Position numbers and translations under genes: made by a program. Of a DNA stretch of 35,672 nucleotides, positions 14,943 through 22,237 are shown piece by piece. The stretch lies in assembly GCA_949291295.1 (NCBI GenBank), contig CASEVE010000018.1:1-35672 (forward strand), given 5' to 3'. The notes beneath the pieces are model-generated. The model searched no databases, was not told the DNA's origin, and worked only from the letters and a program-made list of their open reading frames with translations. The DNA comes from an uncultured Olsenella sp. (lineage in GTDB: Bacteria; Actinomycetota; Coriobacteriia; Coriobacteriales; Atopobiaceae). The number at the start of each line of letters is the position of its first letter. Position 1 is the first letter of the stretch.

Positions 14943-16049
14943 ATGAGCGAGAGCGTAAACATCGGTCGCACCATCGTGCGGGAGCGGCGCCGCGCGGGCG
15001 TCACGCAGGAGGCGCTCGCCGCCCACCTCGGCGTCTCTAAGGCTGCCGTAAGCAAGTGGGAGCTCGGGCAGAGCCTCCCGGACGTGAGCCTGCTGCCGCG
15101 CATTGCCGCGTACTTCTCGCTCACCCTGGACGAGCTCTTCGACTGGCGCGACGAGCTCTCTCAGGAGGAGTCCGCCGCGCTCTACGCCGAAGTCTACGCG
15201 CTGGGCGAGAAGAACCTTGCCACCGCGCACAAGCGGCTGCGCGCGCTTGCCACGGAGCACTACTCGGACGCGAACCTGCTGCTCATGCTGGCGTCGCTCC
15301 TCACGGTGTGGGCGGCCGGCATGGCGACGCCCTTCGCCCCGGCGGGCGAGAAGGACGGCTCGCCCGACGCCCCGCTTGATGCCGACGGTCTCACCGACGA
15401 GGCGCTTGTCCTGCTCGACCGCGTGCTCGAGGTGGCAACGGACCCCTCTGCCCTGTATCTCGCGCAGCAGCAGAAGGCCACGACGCTCTTCCAGGCAGGT
15501 CGCTACGAGGAGGCTGTCTCGCTCTTGGAGCCGCTCGTGCGCCGGCAGGATGCGTCCGCTTCGACGATGCTTCTGGCCTCGGCCTATCGCAAGCTGGGCC
15601 GTGACGACGAGACCATCGAGCTTCTGCAGGCGGAGCGCCTGCGCGCGGCGAGCTTCGTGCTCTCGTCGCTCATGCAGGAAGTGGGGATGCGAGATGATGC
15701 GGCATTTGCGCGGGTGGCTGGCAACGCCGCCGAGGTGGTCTTTGAGGTGCTGCGCAAGGCTGGCGAGAAGGACGCTGCGCTCGACGCCCTTGTCCGCGCC
15801 GCCGACGCCGTGCGCGCGGTCCCGGCGCGCCCAGCCCCGTCCGACTCTCCGCTCTGGGACCGCATGGCCAACCGTCTCGACCCCGCCCAAGCCGGAGAGG
15901 CCTGGGCAGCTCACAAGGCCTGGCAGACAGACGAGGCGGCATCGCTCATGCGCCAGGCGTTCGCCGAGCGTGTCGCGTCCTCCGAGTGGCGCGAGCTTGC
16001 GGGCGACGACCCACGCTATCAGGACGTACTTGCGAAGATGCTACGGTAG
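14943..16049 (+). CDS. XRE-family regulator with TPR-like C-terminal domain
   Basis: A 368-residue protein. Residues 8-68 are a Cro/CI helix-turn-helix (IGRTIVRERRRAGVTQEALAAHLGVSKAAVSKWELGQSLPDV). The remainder is alanine-rich paired helices (ALVLLDRVLEVATDPSALYLAQQQKATTLFQAGRYEEA and so on), consistent with tetratricopeptide-type repeats found in Rgg/RRNPP-like sensors. An SD is weak (GAGGGGGAACC). Without the cassette between the direct repeats it would directly follow the orphan permease at 10094, so it may belong to that locus. Ligand unknown. Confidence 0.82.
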   Translation: MSESVNIGRTIVRERRRAGVTQEALAAHLGVSKAAVSKWELGQSLPDVSLLPRIAAYFSLTLDELFDWRDELSQEESAALYAEVYALGEKNLATAHKRLRALATEHYSDANLLLMLASLLTVWAAGMATPFAPAGEKDGSPDAPLDADGLTDEALVLLDRVLEVATDPSALYLAQQQKATTLFQAGRYEEAVSLLEPLVRRQDASASTMLLASAYRKLGRDDETIELLQAERLRAASFVLSSLMQEVGMRDDAAFARVAGNAAEVVFEVLRKAGEKDAALDALVRAADAVRAVPARPAPSDSPLWDRMANRLDPAQAGEAWAAHKAWQTDEAASLMRQAFAERVASSEWRELAGDDPRYQDVLAKMLR

Positions 16050-16196
16050 GGTGGACCGTGGCGGGCGGGGCTTATGCGCTGAACGATTGAAAGTGCGCGC
16101 GTACTTGCTCTTCTCGGCAGTTTGCGGTGCTACATTACCTGCTCTACTGTTGGAACAGGGATAGGCGGGCTGTTCGGAATTGAGGAGGTGCTGCGC

Positions 16197-17078
16197 GTGA
16201 GGTCTGGCCGAATGGGACGAAGCGTTGCCTTCGCGCTCGCCGCGGCGGCGCTCTATGCGCTGAGCACGCCGTTTTCCAAGGTGTTGCTTGCCGATGTCGC
16301 GCCAAACATGATGGCGGCGCTGCTGTATCTCGGCGCGGGCGCCGGCATGACGGTGCTTTCGCTCGCGAGCGGCGCACGCGGAGATGCGGGCGAGGTTCAC
16401 GGACGGCCCCTCGAGCGCGCGGACGCTCCCTACGCGGCCGCGATGGTCGTACTTGACATAGCGGCGCCCCTGCTGCTCATGGCGGGGCTCTCCCTCTCGT
16501 CGGCGGAGAGTGTGTCGTTGCTGAACAACTTTGAGATCGTGGCGACCGCCCTTATCGCCCGCCTCGCGTTTGGGGAGCGGGTGGGGGCGCGTACGGCGAC
16601 GGGCATCGGCGTTATCTCTCTGGCGTGCGTTCTCCTGTCTTGGGACGCGGGCGTGCGTGGGTTCTCCGCTGGTTCGCTTCTCACGCTTGCAGCATGCCTG
16701 TGCTGGGGCATCGAGAACAACTGCACGAACAGGCTGTCGGACTGCGACCCGGTTCACGTTGTCGTTATCAAGGGGTGGGGCTCGGGCGCAGGCGCGCTTG
16801 TCGTGGCGCTCTGCGCGGGCGACGCCCTGCCGACGCTCGTTGACGCGGGGCTTGCGCTCCTGCTCGGGTTCGTCTCATACGGGCTGTCTATCGCCTGCTA
16901 TGTGCGCGCCCAGCGCGACCTGGGGGCGGCACGAACGAGCGCGTTCTACGCGGTGAACCCCTTCATTGGCAGTGCACTGGCGTTCGCTCTGTTCCGCACG
17001 CCGCTTGCGCCGACGTTTGTCCTCGCGCTCGTCCTTATGGTGGTGGGCACGTGGCTCGTGGCGCCACGTGATGCCTAG
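16197..17078 (+). CDS. EamA/DMT-family transporter
   Basis: A 293-residue membrane protein with about ten hydrophobic segments arranged as two five-helix EamA repeats (drug/metabolite transporter superfamily). Features include LYALSTPFSKVLL at the start, LLNNFEIVATALIARLAFGERV before the repeat boundary and GAARTSAFYAVNPFIGSALAFALF near the end. GTG at 16197 is preferred because GAGGAGG lies 8 bases upstream; an ATG at 16212 is an alternative. The 3' end overlaps the convergent sugE by four bases. Substrate not predictable. Confidence 0.83.
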   Translation: MRSGRMGRSVAFALAAAALYALSTPFSKVLLADVAPNMMAALLYLGAGAGMTVLSLASGARGDAGEVHGRPLERADAPYAAAMVVLDIAAPLLLMAGLSLSSAESVSLLNNFEIVATALIARLAFGERVGARTATGIGVISLACVLLSWDAGVRGFSAGSLLTLAACLCWGIENNCTNRLSDCDPVHVVVIKGWGSGAGALVVALCAGDALPTLVDAGLALLLGFVSYGLSIACYVRAQRDLGAARTSAFYAVNPFIGSALAFALFRTPLAPTFVLALVLMVVGTWLVAPRDA

Positions 17079-17398
17079 TGCGTCTCGCCCACCAGCTTGA
17101 GGCCGACGACGCACGCCACGAGACCCGCGATGAGCAGGATCTTTGCCCACGAGAACGACTCCGCGCCTGAGATGACGCCCCACGCCACCGTGAGTGCGGC
17201 GCCGATGCCCACCCAGACGGCGTAGGCGGTGCCCAGCGGAATCGTGCGGACGGCGTGGCTGAGTCCGAGCATGCTCGCCGCGAGGGCGGCGATGAACACG
17301 ATCGTGGGGACGGGCTGCGTGAAGCCTTCGGAGCGGTCGAGGGCCTGGGCCCAGACGGCCTCCATCGCGCCCGACACGACCAAAATGACCCAATCCAT
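17075..17398 (-). CDS. sugE: SMR-family exporter, Gdx/SugE type (guanidinium)
   Basis: A 107-residue small multidrug resistance protein with four membrane helices. The central proton/substrate glutamate lies in SGAMEAVWA (E13), in the E-x-x-W-A context of the SugE/Gdx subclass. HAVRTIPLGTAYAVWVGIGA is the second family block. The subclass exports guanidinium, and the guanidine-III riboswitch in the leader (17418-17457) supports that substrate strongly. GGGAGG lies just before the ATG. Convergent with the EamA gene. Confidence 0.92.
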   Translation of the reverse strand: MDWVILVVSGAMEAVWAQALDRSEGFTQPVPTIVFIAALAASMLGLSHAVRTIPLGTAYAVWVGIGAALTVAWGVISGAESFSWAKILLIAGLVACVVGLKLVGETH

Positions 17399-17417
17399 GA
17401 CAACCTCCCAGATTAAT

Positions 17418-17457
17418 GCGCCGTCTTTGCGATTCTGGTACGGCTGCCCTCGTCAGA
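17418..17457 (-). promoter_or_regulatory. Guanidine-III (ykkC-III) riboswitch
   Basis: Read on the minus strand the leader has TCTG-ACGAGG-GCA-GCCGT-ACCAGA, then CAAAGACGGCGC. TCTG pairs with CAGA, and GCCGT pairs with ACGGC across them, giving the compact pseudoknot of ykkC-III. The conserved ACGAGG, CCGTAC and AAGACGGCGC blocks all match. It ends 20 bases before the sugE ATG and about 10 before its SD (GGGAGG), suggesting guanidine-dependent translation initiation. A TAAGAT element near 17472-17477 may be the -10. Confidence 0.85.
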
Positions 17458-17530
17458 GACCCGTTGGGTCGGGCGAATCTTAGCACAGGTGGGGGGAGGT
17501 TATGTTGTGCGTGCCCCCTGCGTGACGGTT

Positions 17531-17569
17531 CTTCTCGCATTCTCGCAGTTCAGAGTTGTGGGCGAGAAG
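17531..17569. repeat. GCGAGAA hairpin
   Basis: CTTCTCGC (17531-17538) pairs with GCGAGAAG (17562-17569), and a further TTCTCGC (17540-17546) lies inside the loop. No T-tract follows. Three copies of the heptamer within 39 bases make this the densest occurrence of a motif that recurs in intergenic gaps here. Confidence 0.5.
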
Positions 17570-17613
17570 AACGGGCTGCTCGGAAAGAGCTACAGCAGAC
17601 TATCAAAATGACA

Positions 17614-17642
17614 CGAACATATGTTTCTTCTTGTGCTATACT
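17614..17642 (+). promoter_or_regulatory. LexA (SOS) box over a promoter
   Basis: CGAACATATGTTTC (17614-17627) fits the Gram-positive/actinobacterial LexA box CGAAC-N4-GTTCG with two mismatches in the outer right half. TATACT (17637-17642) follows ten bases later, so the box covers the -35 region. This is the normal layout of a LexA-repressed promoter. The same core, CGAACATRTGTT, precedes the alkD-like gene at 34053. Confidence 0.6.
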
Positions 17643-18062
17643 CTCCATAAGGTACGAGGGCGACAAGAGCGGCACGGAGGCCCCCAATGGTACGTGCCGA
17701 CGGGTGATCAGGGGTAGCAGGGACTGGTCGCACTTGAAGCTCACGGGCGGGCACGCGCCCCCGTCTTCCGGCACCCCAAGAGTCCGGACTCACAGTCTAT
17801 GCAGGTTAATTTGCCGTGAGTGATGCGGGGGTTCGACTATGGCCGAGAAGTCTATCAAGCATTTTTACGAGAAGAACGGCGTGCGGGTTTGCGCGCTGGT
17901 TCGTTAGGCACTCGGTCTTTGTGCTGCAGCTCGCAAACAACTTATGAATCGATGCTTTATCAGAAGCGCCATGTGAATTGGAGGCGTGCATGGAATGGAA
18001 GCTCGTTGCCCCCAATAGTTGCAAGGGGATAGAGAATATGCCGCAAAAGTATCTTAATAGGC
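17643..18062 (+). other. Gene-free stretch downstream of the SOS promoter
   Basis: No convincing gene is seen. Frames at 17608-17823 and 17823-18032 have no ribosome site and no family resemblance. A 22-codon frame at 17836-17904 (MAEKSIKHFYEKNGVRVCAL...) looks protein-like but also lacks an SD. The first 180 bases are rich in potential GC pairings (for example GGGCGGGCACGCGCCC). The stretch could be a non-coding RNA leader or a decayed SOS gene. After 17840 the G+C content drops, as in the AbiE genes that follow. Confidence 0.35.
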
Positions 18063-18068
18063 TACAAT
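18063..18068 (+). promoter_or_regulatory. Possible -10 for abiEi giving a near-leaderless mRNA
   Basis: TACAAT ends seven bases before the ATG at 18075, and no Shine-Dalgarno is visible. If used, transcription would start at or next to the start codon. The -35 is not recognisable. Confidence 0.35.
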
Positions 18069-18074
18069 TGAGAC

Positions 18075-18707
18075 ATGAGTAGACAGAGACAAGCACCATT
18101 CATCGACTCGCTTTCCGCTTCCGAAGGCGTGTTCACGACCGCTCAAGCGGAGCGCCTCGGCATATCTCGCAGCGCTCTTGCAAAGGCCTGCTCCGCCGGG
18201 CGGCTCGTAAGGCTCGCGCACGGAGCGTATCGCTCGGCCGCGGTGACGTCTTCTCCCACCGACGAGATTGCCGCTGCTTGGAAGCTGACTGCCCCCGAGA
18301 AGATGCTTCATGAGCGAATGGCGTATGGCGCATGGGACGGCATCGCTGTTGGCGGAACTACGGCGGCATCCCTCATCGGCATCGGCGACTTCTTCCTGAC
18401 CCCCATCTGTGTGTATGCCTCCAGACGGCTCAAGACCAGAAACCCCGATGTGCGCTTCTCTGTCCGACAGATCTCTTGGGAAGACGTAGATTTCGAACAT
18501 GGGTTTGCCGTAACGAGGCCGGAGCGTACCATCGTTGACCTTGTGCTCGATGACGAAGAGCTCTCGCTTGTGCGAGATGCTTACGATGACGCGCTGGAGA
18601 AGGGGCTTGACCTTGAGAAACTGCGCGCCATCGTAAGGCGACTCGCACCTGGGAAGGCTCGCAAGGTGCGCCGGGCTTTCGAGGAGTGCGACCTCCATGA
18701 GATATAA
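18075..18707 (+). CDS. AbiEi-like antitoxin of a type IV toxin-antitoxin system
   Basis: A 210-residue protein. An N-terminal winged helix (SASEGVFTTAQAERLGISRSALAKACSAGRLVRLAHGAYR) is followed by a larger domain with GGTTAASLIGIGD, RPERTIVDLVLD and DDALEKGLDLEKLRAIVRRL. This is the layout of AbiEi-type antitoxins, which repress the operon and counter the AbiEii nucleotidyltransferase. It overlaps the toxin gene by 11 bases. Codon use is less GC-biased than in the metabolic operons, suggesting transfer. Phage defence is the known role of the family. Confidence 0.88.
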   Translation: MSRQRQAPFIDSLSASEGVFTTAQAERLGISRSALAKACSAGRLVRLAHGAYRSAAVTSSPTDEIAAAWKLTAPEKMLHERMAYGAWDGIAVGGTTAASLIGIGDFFLTPICVYASRRLKTRNPDVRFSVRQISWEDVDFEHGFAVTRPERTIVDLVLDDEELSLVRDAYDDALEKGLDLEKLRAIVRRLAPGKARKVRRAFEECDLHEI

Positions 18708-19584
18708 GACTTCAGAGGATCTTGATAAGGCGATTAAGGCTGCGGCGAAGGCATCGCCAATGGATACCGGCAGGGCTTATGCAGGATTCTTCTTCCATCG
18801 GCTCCTCTGTCGAGTTTTCAGCGACCCCGACCCTCGCTTTCTGCTCAAAGGAGGGCTGGGCATGCTCGCGCGCACGATTGATGCTCGTACGACGCGCGAC
18901 ATAGATCTCCTGTCAACGGGCGACGATCTCGAGGAAGCCGTTGAGGAGCTGAAGCGTCTGGCTGCTACTGACTTAGGGGACTTCGTCACGTTCTCATTTG
19001 CGGGAATGGCTCTCATCAAGGCGGAAGACGAGTATCGATTTGGCATGAACGTGAGGTTCCAGGTCCGACTGGGGAACAAGAGGCTCCAGGATATCTCTAT
19101 CGACCTTGTGGTCGATGACATTCCCCAAGAGGATTTCGACACCGTCATGCCTGCCGATCGGATTACTGTGCGAGACCTTCCGACATGCTCCTACCGCGTG
19201 TATGCCGTAGAGAGCTCGCTTGCCGATAAGTTCTGCGGCATCGTGGAACGGCACCACGACAGGCCCTCTTCGAGACAGAAGGATCTGGTTGACGTTGTGG
19301 TGTTCGCCCGAAGCTGCGCGATTGACGGCACGAAGCTTTCTCGGCGACTAAGGCTGGAATGCCTTGCGAGAAGAATGCCCTTGCCCAATCATTTCGAGAT
19401 TCCTGCGGAGTGGTTTGGCGCAGGGGAGACCAGGTTCAGGAAGTTATGTCGACAGGTACCTCTAGTCTCCGACATTGGGGACATTTCCGCCGCCGCTGCG
19501 CTTGCTGCCGCCCTATTCGATCCGGTGCTTGAAGGCTCCGCGGAAGGCAAGGCATGGAATCCTGCACTGGGAAGCTGGGGGTAG
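18697..19584 (+). CDS. AbiEii-like nucleotidyltransferase toxin
   Basis: A 295-residue nucleotidyltransferase. The GS-like loop LLKGGLGMLAR (K51-G53) and metal-binding TRDIDLL (D68, D70) are the AbiEii/MenA-type catalytic motifs. A further conserved basic region, YAVESSLADKFCGIVER...RQKDLVDVV, carries the expected E-x-x-x-A-x-K and D-L-x-D signatures. The family transfers nucleotides, reported for some members onto tRNA 3' ends. The length is normal and no damage is visible, so the pair looks intact. Starts inside the antitoxin gene. Confidence 0.9.
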   Translation: MRYKTSEDLDKAIKAAAKASPMDTGRAYAGFFFHRLLCRVFSDPDPRFLLKGGLGMLARTIDARTTRDIDLLSTGDDLEEAVEELKRLAATDLGDFVTFSFAGMALIKAEDEYRFGMNVRFQVRLGNKRLQDISIDLVVDDIPQEDFDTVMPADRITVRDLPTCSYRVYAVESSLADKFCGIVERHHDRPSSRQKDLVDVVVFARSCAIDGTKLSRRLRLECLARRMPLPNHFEIPAEWFGAGETRFRKLCRQVPLVSDIGDISAAAALAAALFDPVLEGSAEGKAWNPALGSWG

Positions 19585-19639
19585 GCTCTCATTCTCGCAA
19601 AGGGGTAGGGGAATCCAGAGCCACGCAACGAGCTGTTTC

Positions 19640-19668
19640 TTGTGTGGCGTCACCCGCCCGGTGACAAT
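19640..19668 (+). promoter_or_regulatory. Promoter with palindromic spacer before the TipAS-fusion regulator
   Basis: TTGTGT (19640-19645) and GACAAT (19663-19668) are 17 bases apart. Within and overlapping the spacer, GTCACC-CGCCC-GGTGAC (19649-19665) is a perfect 6-bp inverted repeat reaching into the -10. That position suits autoregulation by the downstream DNA-binding protein. Confidence 0.5.
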
Positions 19669-19702
19669 GGCCTTACCGAGAGACCCGAGCGAGGAGGAAC
19701 CC

Positions 19703-20530
19703 ATGGCCATCAAGGACGTCATCGCCGCCATCCGCAAAGAGGCGGGCATCACGCAGGAGGAAATGGCGCGCAGGCTCTACGTGACGCGGCAGGCGGTGTC
19801 TCGCTGGGAGCAGGGCGAGACGACACCCGGGATCGACATGGTCAAGCTCATCTGCGTCACCTTCGGCGTGCCGCTCGAGCGCTTCTTCGACATGCCCATG
19901 AGCTACTACTGCCAGTGCTGCAGCATGCCCATCCCCGACGAGGAGATGCATGGCACCGAGGCCGACGGCTCAAAGAGCGCCGACTTCTGCAAGTTCTGCT
20001 ACGACCACGGCGACTTCACCGCCAAGGGCATGACGATGGACGAGTTCATCGAGGCCACGGCCCCCATGGAGGCCAAGGCGCTCGGCGTCTCCCTCGACGA
20101 GGCGGTCTCGCTCATGGCCACGCTGCTGCCGCACCTCAAGCGCTGGCGCGAGGTCGCCGAGAACGAGGAGGCCTACGGCGTGGAGGTCCGGGCCGCCTAC
20201 GGCGATGAGGTGATGGATGCAGCTAACGAGAAGTACGTGGCGATGGGGGAGGCGGCGCACCTGCAGGCCGAGGAGCTGGCGCTGGCCATCAACGAGCAGC
20301 TGCGTCGCGCGATGGAGGTGGGTGACCCGACCGGCCCGGAGGCGCGCAAGCTCGTGGCGATGCACGGCCACTGGCTGCGCATGTACTGGCCGGACGGCCT
20401 CTACACGCCCGAGGCCCACAAGGGCCTGGCCGACGGCTACGTATCCGACGAGCGGTTCCGCGCCTACTACGAGAAGGTGGCCCCGGGTGCTGCGCAGTTC
20501 CTGCGCGACGCGATTCACGCGTGCGCGTGA
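19703..20530 (+). CDS. XRE HTH - zinc ribbon - TipAS fusion regulator
   Basis: A 275-residue protein with three parts. Residues 1-62 are a Cro/CI HTH (IRKEAGITQEEMARRLYVTRQAVSRWEQGETTPGI). Residues 66-105 hold a zinc-ribbon-like module with YYCQCCSMPIP and DFCKFCYDHGDF. Residues about 150-275 look like the TipAS domain (EVMDAANEKYVAM...HGHWLRMYWPDG...GLADGYVSDERFRAYY...GAAQFLRDAI), which binds thiopeptide-type antibiotics in TipA. GAGGAGG precedes ATG 19703; an in-frame ATG at 19667 lacks an SD and overlaps the -10. The inferred role is sensing a drug or metal-linked ligand. TipAS is normally joined to MerR, so the XRE fusion is noteworthy. Confidence 0.85.
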   Translation: MAIKDVIAAIRKEAGITQEEMARRLYVTRQAVSRWEQGETTPGIDMVKLICVTFGVPLERFFDMPMSYYCQCCSMPIPDEEMHGTEADGSKSADFCKFCYDHGDFTAKGMTMDEFIEATAPMEAKALGVSLDEAVSLMATLLPHLKRWREVAENEEAYGVEVRAAYGDEVMDAANEKYVAMGEAAHLQAEELALAINEQLRRAMEVGDPTGPEARKLVAMHGHWLRMYWPDGLYTPEAHKGLADGYVSDERFRAYYEKVAPGAAQFLRDAIHACA

Positions 20531-20545
20531 TTCTGCTTTAGGAGT

Positions 20546-20570
20546 CGTGTCCTGGTCCGTACAGGACGCG
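20546..20570. terminator. Hairpin after the TipAS-fusion gene
   Basis: CGTGTCCTG pairs with CAGGACGCG (one G-T wobble) around a 7-base loop, 16 bases after the stop codon. Flanking GGAG/CTCC can extend the stem. No T-run follows, so intrinsic termination is possible but not certain. Confidence 0.4.
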
Positions 20571-20610
20571 CGCTCCCTTCCCAATCCGGTTCTGACCAAA
20601 TTCGCTTAAA

Positions 20611-20660
20611 CCTAGCAAATCGTTAGTAATTAATCATTTGCTAGGACATCCTAGCAAAAT
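20611..20660. repeat. Three CCTAGCAAA motifs in inverted and direct orientation
   Basis: CCTAGCAAAT (20611-20620) and ATTTGCTAGG (20636-20645) are perfect 10-bp inverted arms 15 bases apart; CCTAGCAAAA follows at 20650-20659. The stretch is strikingly AT-rich for this genome and lies just before the relic of an ATPase gene. Probably the old operator or an integration scar. Confidence 0.5.
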
Positions 20661-20685
20661 GAGATTTTAGAGTAATTGCCAGGAT

Positions 20686-20775
20686 GCCTACCTCATTGCC
20701 CGGCTGAAGGTCGAGTACTTCTCGGTCAGCTGGTGGAGGGACGGGTCGGCAGAGGTGGACTTCGTGGTGTCACAT
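20686..20775 (+). pseudogene. C-terminal relic of an AAA ATPase with DUF4143
   Basis: The frame reads AYLIARLKVEYFSVSWWRDGS then AEVDFVV. The tryptophan/arginine-rich strand and E-V-D-F-V are the nuclease-like end of the DUF4143 domain that closes many AAA-type ATPases. A stop (TAG) lies just upstream in frame and the 400-residue body is missing. Beyond about 20775 the frame continues to 20931 without recognisable similarity. Confidence 0.5.
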
Positions 20776-20862
20776 CGCACGTCTTGCCCAAGACGGATGT
20801 TCTATCGGGATGAGTCCCATCTGTTGAGCGTAGGCAGGCGGGCTCGAGCGTTGCGAGAAGTG

Positions 20863-21534
20863 CTAGGGCCCCGCGCTCGTGACCGTCGACGAGCTGGAGG
20901 CCGTGCCCTCAGCATTAACCTCGGCGTTTGATTGGTTGCAGGCGAGGTGCTCATCCGTTGGATGCGACAATGCGCGCGACGACTCATGCGGCCTGAGGTC
21001 GGTGGTGTCTATGAGCTCCGTGTCGAAGTCGCGATAGCGCGGGAGGTAGGAGAACGAGCGTGCCACCGCCGCTTCGTCGCGCAGCCCCGCGCGAATGTCT
21101 CCCTCGATGTGCCGGCGCAGCTCGTCGTCGCTGGCAACCAGGGAGACGACCCGGACCTCGGCACCGCACCCCTCGATAGGCAGCCTCCCGAGTATCTCGT
21201 CGATGATGGCGCGCTCGTGCATGGCCCAGCAGAGGATGACGTTCTCGTACGCGCCGCAGCGCAGGAAGTTGCCGAGCAGGTGGCAGATGTTGTCGAGCAC
21301 CATGAGCTTGGTCTCCGGGGTCGCCTGGAACGGGTCGGCGCACCAGCACCAGTCCCCGTCGAGCATGACGGAGGCGGGCAGCTTTCGTGCAAGACCATGG
21401 AACCGCATGGCGGGCCCGAGCGCCACCAACGACGGTTGGCAATCCGTCAATCGGGGACGGCATCGGGCAAGGGTGCGACTCTGCAAGCTGCTGCGCCTAC
21501 AGGTGGCGCCGCGCGCGTCGAGAGCGCTGCGCAT
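20863..21534 (-). pseudogene. Nucleoside/AAA-type kinase that has lost its P-loop
   Basis: The frame from about residue 44 (LARKLPASVMLDGDWCWCADPF) to 180 (LIDTTDLRPHE) looks like a small P-loop kinase of the AAA_33/shikimate-kinase-like group. It has LDGDWCW, MVLDNICHLLGNFLRCGAYENVILCW, RVVSLVASDDELRRHIEGD and RSFSYLPRY. Such proteins begin with a GxxGxGKT/S loop about 20 residues before LDGDW. Here that region reads SLVALGPAMRFHG, with no P-loop, and the upstream residues look random. The 3' end also runs about 40 residues beyond the homologous part. Probably decayed by mutation or frameshift in the 5' region. Confidence 0.6.
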
Positions 21535-21796
21535 CCGGATGCCTTTGCCAGGCCGCGGGTGCTACACTGGTGGCGGGCCGCTTCGACAGCTTCCATCGCA
21601 CAGAGGACGGCCATGCGCGTCTCGCTTCTTCCGACCTCGGCGCTTCGCCGCCGCTTCTTTCGCAATCTCCATCGGAGTCAGGTGCCCGAGCACCCCTATG
21701 TCCTTCCAACGTAGCGGCGCATGCGTGCCGGAAGGGGACGATTCAGCCCCTCGGCACCCATCGGTCGACCCAGATGCGAATCGGAAGGATTGTACC

Positions 21797-22219
21797 GTGA
21801 TTACGAGCAGCGCGGTACGGCGCCTCATCTACGTGGCGGCGTACGAGACCTCTGCGGCCCTCTGCGTGGGCGCCATCTTCTTCATCGAGGGACAGGATAT
21901 CGTGAAGGCGATCCCCATGAGCCTTGCCGTCTCGGCGATATCGGCGTTTTGGAACTTCCTGTGGAACACGATCTTCGAGGCGATGGAGCGGCGCTTCGGA
22001 TGGAAGGGGCGTCCGGCACGCGTGCGGATCCTTCAGGCTGTGTGCTTCGAGGGTGGGCTCGCGCTTATCGTCATTCCGGTCATGGCGTGGTGGTTCGGCA
22101 TCACGTTTCTCGAGGCGCTTGCGACGGAGATCTCAGTTCTGGCGTTCCTGCTCCTGTTCACCTTTGCCTTCAACTGGCTGTTCGACCGCATCGCCGGCCT
22201 TCCGGACAGCGCCCGGTGA
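21797..22219 (+). CDS. PACE-family efflux transporter
   Basis: A 140-residue protein with four membrane helices forming two bacterial transmembrane pair (BTP) domains. The diagnostic blocks are RRLIYVAAYE (with the membrane-embedded glutamate used in proton coupling), SAISAFWNFLWNTIFEAMERRFG, then RILQAVCFEGGLALIVIPVMAW and FAFNWLFDR in the second half. PACE pumps export biguanides, acriflavine or polyamines in Proteobacteria. GTG at 21797 is chosen because GGAAGGA lies 8 bases upstream. Convergent with the LysR gene 18 bases away. Confidence 0.88.
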   Translation: MITSSAVRRLIYVAAYETSAALCVGAIFFIEGQDIVKAIPMSLAVSAISAFWNFLWNTIFEAMERRFGWKGRPARVRILQAVCFEGGLALIVIPVMAWWFGITFLEALATEISVLAFLLLFTFAFNWLFDRIAGLPDSAR

Positions 22220-22237
22220 GCGCGGACGGCGCGCCCG

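Noticed and set aside
17608..17823. 72-codon frame from ATG 17608
   Set aside because: It begins inside the LexA box and before the -10, has no SD, and shows no resemblance to known proteins.
17823..17860. T-loop-like GGGGGTTCGACT suggesting a tRNA or tmRNA end
   Set aside because: No acceptor stem, anticodon arm or matching CCCCC partner can be built around it. No tRNA was recognised anywhere in the window.
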